DNA of 64,000 bases from Methylovirgula sp. HY1 (GTDB lineage Bacteria > Pseudomonadota > Alphaproteobacteria > Rhizobiales > Beijerinckiaceae): assembly GCF_019343105.1 (NCBI RefSeq), contig NZ_CP073764.1:1240001-1304000 (forward strand), given 5' to 3'. Both the position numbers and the translations under genes were made by a program. Positions 9,292 through 18,855 of this stretch are shown in pieces; position 1 is the stretch's first letter; every line of letters starts with the position of its first letter. A model generated the notes under the pieces. It was not told the DNA's origin. It saw nothing but the letters and a program-made list of their open reading frames with translations, and did no database searches.

Positions 9292-9469
9292 TTTTCCCCT
9301 GCACCGCGCCGCGATCCGAAACCATGGACACCGGACGCAGGCATCGACCCACCGATTCATGTGGATCGCTTATGCGCTCAATGCAAACGGACCGGTATCA
9401 GAACATCCCAGCCGACAAAATCCGACATTCGGCCTCCCCGAATCCCCGGCCCTCATCAGACCAAGCTCA

Positions 9470-9523
9470 TGGGCCGGCCTATCCTGCCAGTCGCCGCGAT
9501 GCATGACAGGATAGGCCGGCCCA
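9470..9523. repeat. 17-bp perfect inverted repeat
   Basis: TGGGCCGGCCTATCCTG (9470-9486) is repeated in inverse at 9507-9523 with a 20-nt loop. It is GC-rich and has no T-run, and it lies 208-261 bases past the pssA stop on the minus strand. It may be a factor-independent structure, a degenerate terminator or another dispersed repeat. No second copy was noticed in the window. Confidence 0.7.
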
Positions 9524-9730
9524 CAAGTCGAAGCGACCCGAGCGCGGCATCACCGCGAAACGGCCCCGCATCACGAAAGTATTCGAAAGACGTGGGAGGA
9601 GTTGCGCCGGACCCTAATCGAGAACGGCGGATTTGTGAACCGTCGCAACGAGAACCGGGGTGGATTGGCGCGGACGTCTGACGCCGGACCCGCGCAGCGG
9701 CGCATGATGTCGACCGAAACCAGCGCATTG

Positions 9731-10687
9731 TCAATGGAGTACGTCCGGCGATGCAGAACCGCCGCTCTCCTCGCCGGGCGCCGCGGCCACTGCCGCCGCA
9801 GCAGCGTCGGCTGCCGCATAGGCCTTGAATCGGCGGATCGCGAAAGGAATTGTCGCGAGATAGGCGAAGCTCAAGCAGACCAGCATCTCCATCGGAAAGG
9901 TCGCCAGAAGCAGCACGATCACCGCGACACCAAACAGCACCACGATCACATATTCGCGCGGCACGCGGCCGATGCGCTTGCCGGAAAAATGCGGAATCCG
10001 GCTCGCCATCAAAAATGAGATCAAAAGCACATAGGCGATCTCGAAAGGCACCAGCCAATGCGTCTGCGGCACGCCGAGAACCGACAGGCTGAGATAGAGC
10101 GGCAACAGGCCGACGATGGCGCCGGCCGGCGCCGGCATGCCAGTGAAGAAATGCGCCTGCCAGGCCGGCGGCGGCGGCGCGTCGATCATGACATTGAAAC
10201 GTGCCAACCGCAGAGCACAGGCGATCGCGAAGACGAGTGCGGCGAACCAGCCGAGACTTTTGATCTGGTGCAGGTTCCAAAAATAAAGGATGAGGCCGGG
10301 CGCGACGCCGAAATCGACAAAGTCGGCAAGCGAATCGAGCTCGGCGCCAAAGCGCGAGGTGCCGCGCAAGGCACGCGCCAGACGACCGTCGAGACCGTCG
10401 AGGATGGCGGCCACGATGACCGCGATGACCGCGATTTCAAACTGGCCTTCGACGGCAAAGCGGATGCTCGTCAGCCCCATACAAAGAGCAAGCAAAGTGA
10501 CGAGATTGGGAAGAATAATGCGCAGCGGAACCGCGCGGAACCGCCGCCGGCGCACGATGCCGAGCCCATCCGCGGGTTCAAAGGAATTTTGCGCCGAATC
10601 CTGAGAGGAACCGGAGGGATGCTCGGGATCGGTGCCGCCGGCGCCAAAGCGGCGACGCGGCTCATCCTTGAAGGGTCCGCTCATCAT
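9731..10687 (-). CDS. pssA: CDP-diacylglycerol-serine O-phosphatidyltransferase
   Basis: This inner-membrane enzyme makes phosphatidylserine from CDP-diacylglycerol and serine, the step before decarboxylation to phosphatidylethanolamine. The CDP-alcohol phosphotransferase signature is complete: D97-x2-D100-G-x2-A104-R105-x8-G114-x3-D118-x3-D122. About six to eight hydrophobic segments follow. The 318 residues include a polar N-terminal extension of about 50 and an Ala-rich tail. The gene starts 31 bases after the psd stop, so psd-pssA is an operon. Confidence 0.95.
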   Translation of the reverse strand: MMSGPFKDEPRRRFGAGGTDPEHPSGSSQDSAQNSFEPADGLGIVRRRRFRAVPLRIILPNLVTLLALCMGLTSIRFAVEGQFEIAVIAVIVAAILDGLDGRLARALRGTSRFGAELDSLADFVDFGVAPGLILYFWNLHQIKSLGWFAALVFAIACALRLARFNVMIDAPPPPAWQAHFFTGMPAPAGAIVGLLPLYLSLSVLGVPQTHWLVPFEIAYVLLISFLMASRIPHFSGKRIGRVPREYVIVVLFGVAVIVLLLATFPMEMLVCLSFAYLATIPFAIRRFKAYAAADAAAAAVAAAPGEESGGSASPDVLH

Positions 10688-10718
10688 TCAACGTCTCTCG
10701 AACTGGGCATATCGTCGC

Positions 10719-11417
10719 TCAACTCAGCTTGAAGCTGCGCGGCGGCTTCTCGGTCCTAAAATCGGCAATCACCGTTTCACCCGCAATCGCCCGCCCGCCT
10801 AACCCAACCAGCGGCCGCGCACCTTCCGGGAGATAGACATCGACACGCGATCCAAACCGGATGAGTCCGATGCGTTCGCCGATCCCCACACTGTCACCTA
10901 AGGCCACGAAACAGACGATGCGCCGCGCCACCAGACCGGCGATCTGCACGACGCCATAGCGGCCATTCAGTCCCTCGATCACAATGCCGTTGCGCTCATT
11001 GTCCTCGCTCGCCTTGTCGAGATCGGCATTGATGAAGAGGCCCGGCCGATAAGCGATCTTGGTGATGCGGCCGGCAACAGGCGCCCGGTTCACATGGCAG
11101 TCGAAGACCGACATGAAGACGGACACCCGCAGCATCGACACGTTGCCAAAGCCGAGTTCGGGCGGCGGGATACATGGCCCCACGGAAGCGATCGTGCCAT
11201 CGGCCGGCGAGACGACGAGACCCTCTTCGAGCGGCACGACCTTCGGCGGATCTCGGAAAAAATAGACGCACCAGAGCGTCAGCACCAGACCGATCCAGCC
11301 GAGCGGCGCAAAGATCCAGCCGAGGATCAGCGCCACAACCGCAAAAACGGCGATGAAAATATAGCCCTCCTTATGGATGGGCACGATCTGTTTGCGGATG
11401 GAATCGATGATAGCCAT
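10719..11417 (-). CDS. psd: Phosphatidylserine decarboxylase proenzyme
   Basis: It converts phosphatidylserine to phosphatidylethanolamine. At 232 residues it is the short PSD type. Two hydrophobic helices lie near the N-terminus (about 19-52). The self-cleavage site is the RFGSR motif, with G189-S190; Ser190 becomes the pyruvoyl group, and this FGS form replaces the LGST of enterobacteria. SPADG (70-74) and [11 protein letters not shown] (103-113) are family motifs. The ATG at 11417 matches the usual MAIIDSIRK opening; longer frames upstream have no support. pssA follows 31 bases downstream. Confidence 0.95.
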   Translation of the reverse strand: MAIIDSIRKQIVPIHKEGYIFIAVFAVVALILGWIFAPLGWIGLVLTLWCVYFFRDPPKVVPLEEGLVVSPADGTIASVGPCIPPPELGFGNVSMLRVSVFMSVFDCHVNRAPVAGRITKIAYRPGLFINADLDKASEDNERNGIVIEGLNGRYGVVQIAGLVARRIVCFVALGDSVGIGERIGLIRFGSRVDVYLPEGARPLVGLGGRAIAGETVIADFRTEKPPRSFKLS

Positions 11418-11572
11418 GGCCCGGTGTGATCTTGATCTGGATGTCGCAGAGTGGATATGGCCTGCCCCGGCCGAACTTGCAAAGCCTATCTCGGCGCACC
11501 GGCCGATCAACGCCGCCTCGAGGCCTCGGATGAGCGCCCGCTAACCATAACACCGCTCAGCTGTCTGAGGCG

Positions 11573-13555
11573 TCAGCCCGTCGTGACCTCTTCGTCGCGA
11601 TCCGGATAGGGCTCGCCCGGACGCGCACCTTCCGCGTTCGGATATTCATGATCGAGTTGAAGCCGGACGCTCGTCGATTCCGCCGCAGCGGCGCGGCGCA
11701 AGATCTCTTCGGCCTGGCGCACTTCGTTTTGGCGGCTCCACATGGCGGCATAGACGCCGTTTTTGGCAAGCAGGACATTATGCGCGCCGCGTTCGACGAT
11801 CCGGCCTTTGTCGAGAACCAAAATCTCATCGGCGTTGACGACCGTCGACAGGCGGTGCGCGATGACGAGCGTCGTGCGGCCCTTCGAGATCGTGTCGAGC
11901 GCGTCCTGGATTTCGCGTTCCGTGAAAGTGTCGAGCGCCGATGTCGCCTCGTCGAGCACGAGGAAAGGCGGCGATTTCAGAATCGTCCGGGCGATCGCGA
12001 TGCGCTGCTTCTCGCCGCCGGAGAGTTTCAGTCCGCGTTCGCCGACCTGCGCCTCATAGCCGCCGGGCAAGGACTCGATGAAGCGATCGATCTGCGCCAA
12101 CCGCGCCGCCTCTTTCACCTCCGCCTCGCTCGCGTCCCAACGCCCGTAACGGATATTGTACGCGATGGTGTCGTTGAAGAGCACCGTATCTTGCGGCACC
12201 ATCCCGATCGCCGAACGCAAGGAATTCTGCGTCACCGCGCTGATGTCCTGCCCATCAATGGTGATCTTCCCGGCATAGGGCTCGTAAAAACGAAAAATCA
12301 GCCGCGAGATCGTCGACTTGCCGGCACCCGAGGGGCCGACAATGGCGAGCGTCTTGCCGGGCGGCACATCGAAGCTGATACCCTTCAGGATTTCACGATC
12401 GACATCATAGCGGAAGAAGACATTCTCGAAGCGCAAATGGCCGCCGCGCACGGCGAGCGGCTTGGCGTCGGGTCGGTCCACGATCTCCGCATGTTGCGCC
12501 AAAACATCGAACATCATCTCGAGATCGATCTTCGCCTGCCTGATATCGCGATAGACCATGCCGAGAAAATTCAGCGGCTGGTAGAGCTGAATCATCATCG
12601 CATTGACGAGCACGAAATCGCCGATGCTGTTGCTGCCGTGGCGAATGCCGACGATGGTCATCACCATCACTGTCGTGAGCCCGAGCGTGAAGATAAGAGC
12701 CTGGCCGAAATTCAGAAAGGTCAAGGATGTGTAGGTCTTGACGCTCATCTTCTCGTAGCGCGCGATCGATTTGTCATAGCGCTCGGCTTCGCGCGCCTCG
12801 GCGCCGAAATATTTGACCGTCTCGAAATTGAGAAGGCTGTCGATCGCCTTGGTATTGGCGTCCGTATCGCTCTCGTTCATCGAGCGGCGGATCGAGATGC
12901 GCCAATTCGTGGCGCTGAAAGTGAAGGCCATATAAGCGGCGATCATCACAGCGACGGCCGCCGCATAGTGCCAATTGAATTGGAAAACGAAGACGGCCAA
13001 GATCAACACGAATTCCACCGCCGTCGGGATCGCGGTCAGCACCGTGGTGCGAATGACGGTCTCGATCGCGTTGCGGCCCCGTTCCAACACGCGGGTCAAG
13101 CCGCCGGTCTTGCGCTCGAGGTGGAAGCGCAACGACAGCTGATGCAGATGGACGAATACGTCCTTGGCCAGGCGTCGCACCGCATGCATGGCGACGGCGG
13201 CGAATACCGCGTCGCGCGCCTGGGTGAAAAAAGCCATGCCGATGCGCAAAACGCCGTAAAGAATGGTCAGACCGAGAGCGGCAACGACAAAGCCGAAAAT
13301 GTGCTCCGCGTGACGCCCGATCAAGGAATCCGTCGCCCATTTGAAGGAATAGGGAATGGCGATCGTGACAAGCTTGGCGAGCAGCAACAGCGCGAAAGTC
13401 GCAAAGACCCGCAGCTGCAAATCGCGGCGACCGCTTGGCCAGACATAGGGCCAGAGGCTTTGCCAGGTTTCGCGGAAGGACGATTCGCCGAAAGCGGTTT
13501 CTTTCGAAGCTGCCGCCGCGTCGGTCGCAGGAAGAGGAGGCAAGGATTTTGACAT
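11573..13555 (-). CDS. ABC transporter ATP-binding/permease protein, Atm1 (HMT1/ABCB7) type
   Basis: A half-transporter of 660 residues with a six-helix ABC membrane domain (about 35-345) and a nucleotide-binding domain with Walker A GPSGAGKST (near 415), the signature LSGGEKQR, Walker B FLVLDEATSALD and the H-loop IAHRLS. The sequence FHLERKTGGLTRVLERGRN and FNFGQ-type segments are typical of Atm1-like exporters of glutathione derivatives, linked to metal detoxification and Fe-S maturation. The ATG at 13618 would add 21 residues; neither start has a good ribosome binding site. Confidence 0.93.
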   Translation of the reverse strand: MSKSLPPLPATDAAAASKETAFGESSFRETWQSLWPYVWPSGRRDLQLRVFATFALLLLAKLVTIAIPYSFKWATDSLIGRHAEHIFGFVVAALGLTILYGVLRIGMAFFTQARDAVFAAVAMHAVRRLAKDVFVHLHQLSLRFHLERKTGGLTRVLERGRNAIETVIRTTVLTAIPTAVEFVLILAVFVFQFNWHYAAAVAVMIAAYMAFTFSATNWRISIRRSMNESDTDANTKAIDSLLNFETVKYFGAEAREAERYDKSIARYEKMSVKTYTSLTFLNFGQALIFTLGLTTVMVMTIVGIRHGSNSIGDFVLVNAMMIQLYQPLNFLGMVYRDIRQAKIDLEMMFDVLAQHAEIVDRPDAKPLAVRGGHLRFENVFFRYDVDREILKGISFDVPPGKTLAIVGPSGAGKSTISRLIFRFYEPYAGKITIDGQDISAVTQNSLRSAIGMVPQDTVLFNDTIAYNIRYGRWDASEAEVKEAARLAQIDRFIESLPGGYEAQVGERGLKLSGGEKQRIAIARTILKSPPFLVLDEATSALDTFTEREIQDALDTISKGRTTLVIAHRLSTVVNADEILVLDKGRIVERGAHNVLLAKNGVYAAMWSRQNEVRQAEEILRRAAAAESTSVRLQLDHEYPNAEGARPGEPYPDRDEEVTTG

Positions 13556-13728
13556 GAATTCAAGGCCGCCCGAGCCCGACAGATGCGGCCCGCGTTCAAT
13601 TGCACCATTCATTCTCATATAAGACGGCGCGGCAAAAAACGCATCTTCTGCCGCGGCGGATGGCGCCGCGGCAAGCCGACCCAAACAGGAATCGGCAATA
13701 TAGCGATACCTAAACTTATATGGCTAGC

Positions 13729-15051
13729 TCAATGCGGCGGATGCGGAAGGACGAAAACCTGACCCGGATAGATCAGGTTCGGATCGCGGATCTGTCTGGC
13801 ATTGGCCGCATAGATCAACGTATAGCGAATGCCACGACCAAACGTCTTGCGGCTGATCCGCCAGAGACTGTCGCCGCGCTGCACGGTCGCGGTGCTGATC
13901 TCCACGACGGCCTTGCTCGGCGTCGCTTGTGACGGCTCTCTTGCCGTGAGCTTGGTCGTTGGTGCGGCTATGGCCTGATTCGGATGCTCGGCCGTGGCCG
14001 ACGGCGATTCCGACGTCATCTCTTGTTTGGATTGCTGCTCGGATTTGACCAATGGCGCCTTGTCTTCGAGCTTTGCCTCGATCGTGGCCATCGGCATGTC
14101 AAACGGCACCTCCGCCCGTGCGACGACTTTGCCGGCAGAGTCGATCGCATCGGCGCGCACCGCATAATGGCCGCCAGTCATGCCCTTCGGCACAGTCAAG
14201 GACCAATGCCCGTCGGCATCGGCGACGACATCAGCCAAATGGCTGCCGTTGAGATAGATCTGCACATGCGTGCCAGGAGGCGCCAGGCCGGTGGTATAAA
14301 AGGCTCCCTTGTCGGCTTCCACCGTCTTGAATGCGACCGAAGGCGTGGCGGGAGCCTTGGCTTCTTTAGCAGCGACAACCGGCTGGGGCGCTTGTTTGGG
14401 CGCTTGTTTGGCCGTCGGGTCAGCCAACAGCACACTGGCTTTGCCCGGCTCGGTCAATGCGACCGCGACGCGCTTTTGTCCCTTGGCCGGCACCGACACG
14501 GTAATGGTCTGGCGTGATTGGACCGCCGCTTGCGCACCGGATTGGCTGCGCAACGCCAGCACATAATTGCCAGGGTCCAAAGCCTTCGGCACGATGACGA
14601 AATCGCCGGAGCCCTTGTCGGCCTGCACCTGGCCGATGATCTTGTCGCCAGCCATGAGATCGATGTTCGCACCGGGCGCGCCATGGCCGGCCACGACCGA
14701 CTCACCCGAAGGCTCGACCCGGACCGTATCGAATTGCGGCAGGATCGGCTTTTCGGCTACCGGCGCAGCCGCCGGAACAGTTTGCACCGGCTTGGCGGCA
14801 GCGACCACTGGAGCAGCCGCGGGATGCGATGGCACGCCAGCCGACGCGACGTCATTGGTCTGCGGCTTTTTTGGCACCACAGGCGCCGCAGGCACTGCCG
14901 CAACCTTGGGATGGGTCGCGGAACTTTTCACCGGCAGCGACGCTTTGCTCACGGGGCTATGCTTCAACAGAGGCAGGCCGAGCCAGGCCAGCACTCCGAT
15001 GACGGCGAGACTGCCGCCGAGTGAAAGGGCAACGATCTGCCTACGCACCAT
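13729..15051 (-). CDS. LysM domain protein with N-terminal membrane anchor
   Basis: 440 residues. Residues 1-26 form a signal/anchor helix (VALSLGGSLAVIGVLAWLGLPLL). A Pro/Ala/Lys-rich region follows, then Ig-like segments (VEPSGESVVAGHGAPGANID; GLAPPGTHVQIYLNGSHL) and a C-terminal LysM (about 390-438: VQRGDSLWRISRKTFG, then PNLIYPGQVFVLP). LysM binds peptidoglycan, so it probably acts in the periplasm. This architecture is widespread and uncharacterised in Rhizobiales. It is divergent from the LOG-family gene. Confidence 0.88.
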   Translation of the reverse strand: MVRRQIVALSLGGSLAVIGVLAWLGLPLLKHSPVSKASLPVKSSATHPKVAAVPAAPVVPKKPQTNDVASAGVPSHPAAAPVVAAAKPVQTVPAAAPVAEKPILPQFDTVRVEPSGESVVAGHGAPGANIDLMAGDKIIGQVQADKGSGDFVIVPKALDPGNYVLALRSQSGAQAAVQSRQTITVSVPAKGQKRVAVALTEPGKASVLLADPTAKQAPKQAPQPVVAAKEAKAPATPSVAFKTVEADKGAFYTTGLAPPGTHVQIYLNGSHLADVVADADGHWSLTVPKGMTGGHYAVRADAIDSAGKVVARAEVPFDMPMATIEAKLEDKAPLVKSEQQSKQEMTSESPSATAEHPNQAIAAPTTKLTAREPSQATPSKAVVEISTATVQRGDSLWRISRKTFGRGIRYTLIYAANARQIRDPNLIYPGQVFVLPHPPH

Positions 15052-15255
15052 CAGTTTTTACCTTTCGCGCCCGAATACCAGCAGCGCGCCATGAAGCCGC
15101 CATATGATTTACCCACAAGCAACCCGCCGCTCCGCCGCGTTTTGTCACCATTCGACACTAGAATAACGGTATCCGTCGCACGGATGCTAGCCTTTCGACG
15201 CGCCAGGCGGCGCAAATGGCAGGAAATCCGCTGAATTTCGCGTCTTGTTACAACA

Positions 15256-15915
15256 ATGACCCAGATCACGACCCAGATCACGACCCTTGTCGAAACCGCT
15301 GAAAGCTCGAGCCCGCGCATGATCCGCACCATCTGCGTCTATTGCGGCTCCGCCGCCGGCACCGATCCGCTCTATGATGCTGCAGCGCGCAAACTCGGCC
15401 GCATCCTGGCGGAAGCCAATATTGGGCTCGTCTATGGCGGCGGCGGCAGAGGCCTCATGGGAATCATCGCCAATTCCGTCATCGAAAATGGCGGCACGGT
15501 CACCGGCATCATTCCCTCCTTCCTGACCACCAAGGAGAATCCGGTCGAAAATGCGCCGGCGCATGTCATCGTGCCCGACATGCATAGCCGTAAGCGGCTG
15601 ATGTTCGAACAGGCAGACGCCTTCATCGCGCTGCCCGGCGGCATTGGCACCTTGGAAGAACTCGTCGAGCAACTGACCTGGGTGCAACTCGGCCGGCATA
15701 CGAAGCCTGTGGTGATCGCCGATATCGGCGGCTTCTGGCGGCCACTGCTCGCGCTCTTTGCGCATATGCGCGAGCATGGCTTCATCCAGTCTTCCTACGA
15801 GGTCCGCTACCTCGTCGCCGAGGCGATCGAAGACGCGCTGCCGATGATCGAGGCCGCGCTGGCGAAAACGCAGACGCTGGGCGTGGCGAAGGAAACGCTC
15901 GATACGGGGCTGTGA
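15256..15915 (+). CDS. LOG family protein (cytokinin riboside 5'-monophosphate phosphoribohydrolase-like)
   Basis: 219 residues. YGGGGRGLMG and the signature PGGIGTLEE, with its catalytic Arg/Glu pair, define the LOG/TIGR00730 family, which cleaves nucleoside 5'-monophosphates to base and ribose 5-phosphate. The start may be the ATG at 15256 or the ATG at 15319, just before IRTICVYCGSA. The extra 21 codons contain a 12-bp tandem duplication (TQIT TQIT). It lies just upstream of trmFO on the plus strand. Confidence 0.9.
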   Translation: MTQITTQITTLVETAESSSPRMIRTICVYCGSAAGTDPLYDAAARKLGRILAEANIGLVYGGGGRGLMGIIANSVIENGGTVTGIIPSFLTTKENPVENAPAHVIVPDMHSRKRLMFEQADAFIALPGGIGTLEELVEQLTWVQLGRHTKPVVIADIGGFWRPLLALFAHMREHGFIQSSYEVRYLVAEAIEDALPMIEAALAKTQTLGVAKETLDTGL

Positions 15916-15982
15916 CGCCGAGTGCCCCGCCGGGGTGTCGGCCGCGCTTTGCCCTGCCCCGCATCTGCGCTAGTTTCCGCCG

Positions 15983-17425
15983 ATGACAGATCCATCCCAA
16001 AAGCCCATCCAACAGCCCATCCAACAGCCCATCCATGTCATCGGCGCCGGCCTCGCGGGCTCGGAAGCTGCTTGGCAAATTGCCCAGCAAGGCGTCCGCG
16101 TCATCCTTCATGAAATGCGGCCGGTAAAGCCGACGCCGGTGCATAGCGGCGGCGACTTCGCCGAACTCGTCTGCTCCAATTCGTTTCGCGCCGACGATGC
16201 CGACACGAGCGCCATCGGCATTTTGCATCGCGAGATGCGGCGGCTCGGATCCTTGATCATGACGGCCGCCGATCAGCATAAGGTTCCGGCGGGCGGCGCG
16301 CTGGCGGTCGATCGCGCCGGCTTTGCCGCGCATGTCACGCAGGCGATCGAATCCTGCCCTTTGATCGAGAGTGTCCGCGGCGAGATCGAAGGCCTGCCGC
16401 CGGACGACTGGGGCGAAACGATCATCGCGACCGGGCCGCTGACCGCGCCGAGCCTCGCCGCCGCGCTCAAAAGCCTTATCGGCGAAGAGGAGCTGGCCTT
16501 TTTCGATGCCATCGCACCGATCGTCCATCGCGACACGATCGACATGAGCGAGGCCTGGTTCCAGTCGCGCTACGACAAGGCGGGACCCGGCGGTTCCGGC
16601 GCCGATTATATCAATTGTCCGATGACCAAGGCGCAATATGAGGAATTCGTCGCCGACCTCATCGCGGCGGAGAAGATCGCCTTCAAAGGGTTTGAAGATA
16701 CGCCCTATTTCGACGGCTGCCTGCCGATCGAAATCATGGCCGAGCGTGGCATCGAGACCCTGCGCCACGGACCGATGAAGCCCTTCGGCCTCACCAATCC
16801 GCATGCGCCTCAGGTCAAAGCCTATGCCATCGTCCAATTGCGTCAGGACAATCGGCTGGGCACGCTCTACAATATGGTCGGATTCCAGACCAAGCTGAAA
16901 CATGCCGCACAAGTCGAAGTGTTCCGCAAGATCCCTGGCCTGGAGAACGCACAATTCGCCCGGCTCGGCGGGCTGCATCGCAATACGTTTTTGAATTCTC
17001 CGAAACTGCTCGACGATCTGCTCCGGCTCAAAGCGGCGCCGCATCTACGGTTCGCCGGCCAGATCACCGGCTGCGAAGGCTATGTCGAAAGCGCTGCGAT
17101 CGGCCTCTTGGCTGGGCGTTTCGCAGCGGCGCAGCGTCTCGGCACCGTGCCCGATGTCCCGCCGCCAACGACGGCGATCGGCTCGCTGCTGCATCACATC
17201 ACAGGTGGGCATATCGAGACGATCGAGGCCGGACGCTCGTCGTTTCAGCCAATGAACGTCAATTTTGGTCTGTTTCCGCCTTTGGCCGATAAAATCGCCG
17301 ACGCCGATGGCAAGAGGCGGCGCGGCCATGACAAGGCCGCAGCCAAGAAGCGCGCGTTGAGCGCCCGCGCCGCGGTCGATCTCGAAGCCTGGCTACGGCC
17401 CATGGCCTCGGCCGCCGCGGAATAG
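15983..17425 (+). CDS. trmFO: Methylenetetrahydrofolate-tRNA-(uracil-5-)-methyltransferase TrmFO
   Basis: TrmFO makes m5U54 in tRNA using methylenetetrahydrofolate and FAD. The FAD-binding [10 protein letters not shown] is at residues 21-30, followed by [14 protein letters not shown] and AVDRAGF. The C-terminal half keeps [18 protein letters not shown] and [13 protein letters not shown]. The 480-residue length is normal. Three tandem 12-bp units (CCCATCCAACAG) follow the start codon and give a [11 protein letters not shown]-terminus just before the first beta strand. Confidence 0.96.
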   Translation: MTDPSQKPIQQPIQQPIHVIGAGLAGSEAAWQIAQQGVRVILHEMRPVKPTPVHSGGDFAELVCSNSFRADDADTSAIGILHREMRRLGSLIMTAADQHKVPAGGALAVDRAGFAAHVTQAIESCPLIESVRGEIEGLPPDDWGETIIATGPLTAPSLAAALKSLIGEEELAFFDAIAPIVHRDTIDMSEAWFQSRYDKAGPGGSGADYINCPMTKAQYEEFVADLIAAEKIAFKGFEDTPYFDGCLPIEIMAERGIETLRHGPMKPFGLTNPHAPQVKAYAIVQLRQDNRLGTLYNMVGFQTKLKHAAQVEVFRKIPGLENAQFARLGGLHRNTFLNSPKLLDDLLRLKAAPHLRFAGQITGCEGYVESAAIGLLAGRFAAAQRLGTVPDVPPPTTAIGSLLHHITGGHIETIEAGRSSFQPMNVNFGLFPPLADKIADADGKRRRGHDKAAAKKRALSARAAVDLEAWLRPMASAAAE

Positions 17426-17657
17426 CGCCTCATCTCGCCAAGCCGCGGCACTTTCCAAGATGCCACGTTCATGCATCGAAACGAAATTTTGCGGCGTAAC
17501 CGGCCGTGGCCGGCAGGTGTTCCAGGAACCGACAGTCACCGAATCTGTTGGCGAAGAGGTGGGAATAGCGCGCAGATAGTCTATTGACCGCTTCGCGTGC
17601 CCGGCGCAAAAATTGCCTCGTGGACGGGCTGCAGAGCCAAGCGCGGTAGGTAGAGTG

Positions 17658-18488
17658 ATGACCGAAGAAACCTCGGTGCTCGTATTTGGCATGGATGAAC
17701 TGGCTTCAGCCATTGCCCGCAAGTTGCACCTCGACGGACATGCCGTGGCGCTGCATCAGCCATCGCCGCCGACGACGATTCGCCGCCGCATGGCTTTTGC
17801 CGACGCTTGGTATGAAGGCAGCGCGACTTTCGAAGGCGTGGAAGCGCGCCGCTCCGACAAAGCCAAGGATTTTTTGGCAGGCTTGCGCAGCGGCCAATTC
17901 ATTCCGATCCTGTGGCACCCTTTTGATGAAGTGACCGAACGCTGGCCATGGGATGTGCTCGTTGATGCGCTGCCGCCGAACGGCCGGGCGCGGCGGCCGT
18001 TGAAAAGCCTTGCCGATCTTTCGATCGGCGTAGGCCCCGGCTTTGTCGCGGAAGACACTTGCGACATTGTCATCGACTCCCGCGCCAGCGACCCCGGTGC
18101 GGTGCTGCGCAGCGGCGGCATTGATGAACCGCAATTTCCGCGCGACGATCCTTTCGCCGATGGCACACTCGTGCCTTCCCCGGAAGGCGGCCTGTTCCAA
18201 GTCTCCCGCTTCATCGGAGAAAGGGTCAGCCCCGGCGATGTGCTCGGCTTTATCGGTTCGACGGCGGTCAAAGCGCCGGTCGGCGGGCGGCTGCGCGGTC
18301 TCGCGCGAGACGGCGCCAGTCTGACCAAAGGTGCCGCGGTCGCGGAGATCGCGGCGTCGCCCAGCGCCGAAGTCGTCGGCATTTGCAAGCGCGATCGCCT
18401 GATTGCCCGGAGCGTCGCATTCGTTATTGAAATGGAGCGTTCCGGCTGGGCTCCTATTTCTCTCGAAAACCTGTTTCTAAAGCCCTGA
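17658..18488 (+). CDS. YqeB-like protein (selenium-dependent molybdenum hydroxylase accessory family)
   Basis: 276 residues. The order of segments matches the YqeB/EF2563 family by recall: an N-terminal nucleotide-fold strand (VLVFGMDELASAIARKLH), RRRMAFADAWYEG..FEGV near residue 45, IGVGPGFVAEDTCDIVID in the middle, and a C-terminal biotinyl-like half with SPGDVLGFIG and KAPVGGRLRGLARDG. Family members accompany molybdenum hydroxylases. No molybdoenzyme or moa/moe gene is nearby, so the role here is open. ATG chosen at 17658; an in-frame TTG lies 15 codons upstream. Confidence 0.7.
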   Translation: MTEETSVLVFGMDELASAIARKLHLDGHAVALHQPSPPTTIRRRMAFADAWYEGSATFEGVEARRSDKAKDFLAGLRSGQFIPILWHPFDEVTERWPWDVLVDALPPNGRARRPLKSLADLSIGVGPGFVAEDTCDIVIDSRASDPGAVLRSGGIDEPQFPRDDPFADGTLVPSPEGGLFQVSRFIGERVSPGDVLGFIGSTAVKAPVGGRLRGLARDGASLTKGAAVAEIAASPSAEVVGICKRDRLIARSVAFVIEMERSGWAPISLENLFLKP

Positions 18489-18597
18489 TCGGCGCGCATT
18501 CCAACAAAATCGTGTGTTGTCTGCCTTTCTGACAGACGCCCGCAAGGTGTGCCTTGATTTCGCCCTGAAGCGAACTCAACAGTACGTCTATGGGTTA

Positions 18598-18740
18598 GGG
18601 CATGGTCCGGAAAAGTTGGATGATTTTTCCGATATTCTAGACATCGGATATATCCGATGTCTCACCAAGAACATGCTTCAGCCTATTCATTTGGAGCGTT
18701 TTCCGATCGGGTGGTTCCACCCGATCGGAAAACGCTCTAG
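18598..18740. repeat. Mosaic palindromic repeat, copy 3
   Basis: Order C left part (CATGGTCCGGAAAAGTTGG..TTTTTCCG), D module (18639-18662, 24-nt perfect palindrome beginning AGACATCGGATA), AGAACATGCTTCAGCC, then A module (GAGCGTTTTCCGATCGGGTGG paired with its inverse, ending CGCTCTAG). It lies between the YqeB-like gene and the mla genes and serves as the intact reference for the copy split by IS5. Confidence 0.92.
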
Positions 18741-18855
18741 GGGATTAAATGACCCAGACACTTGGTACCGAAGCGTCAGGACCCGCTTTTCCTCTCGACC
18801 ATGAGGCGAGCCAGGATTTGCTTGCCTCACATTTGCTTGGCCCGGATCGGATGTG

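Noticed and set aside
11648-13552. 634-codon open frame on the plus strand
   Set aside because: Exact antisense of the Atm1-type ABC transporter gene. High G+C makes long shadow frames common; the composition (His/Asp/Arg-rich) is not protein-like.
15782-17044. 420-codon minus-strand frame
   Set aside because: Antisense to trmFO with the usual shadow composition.
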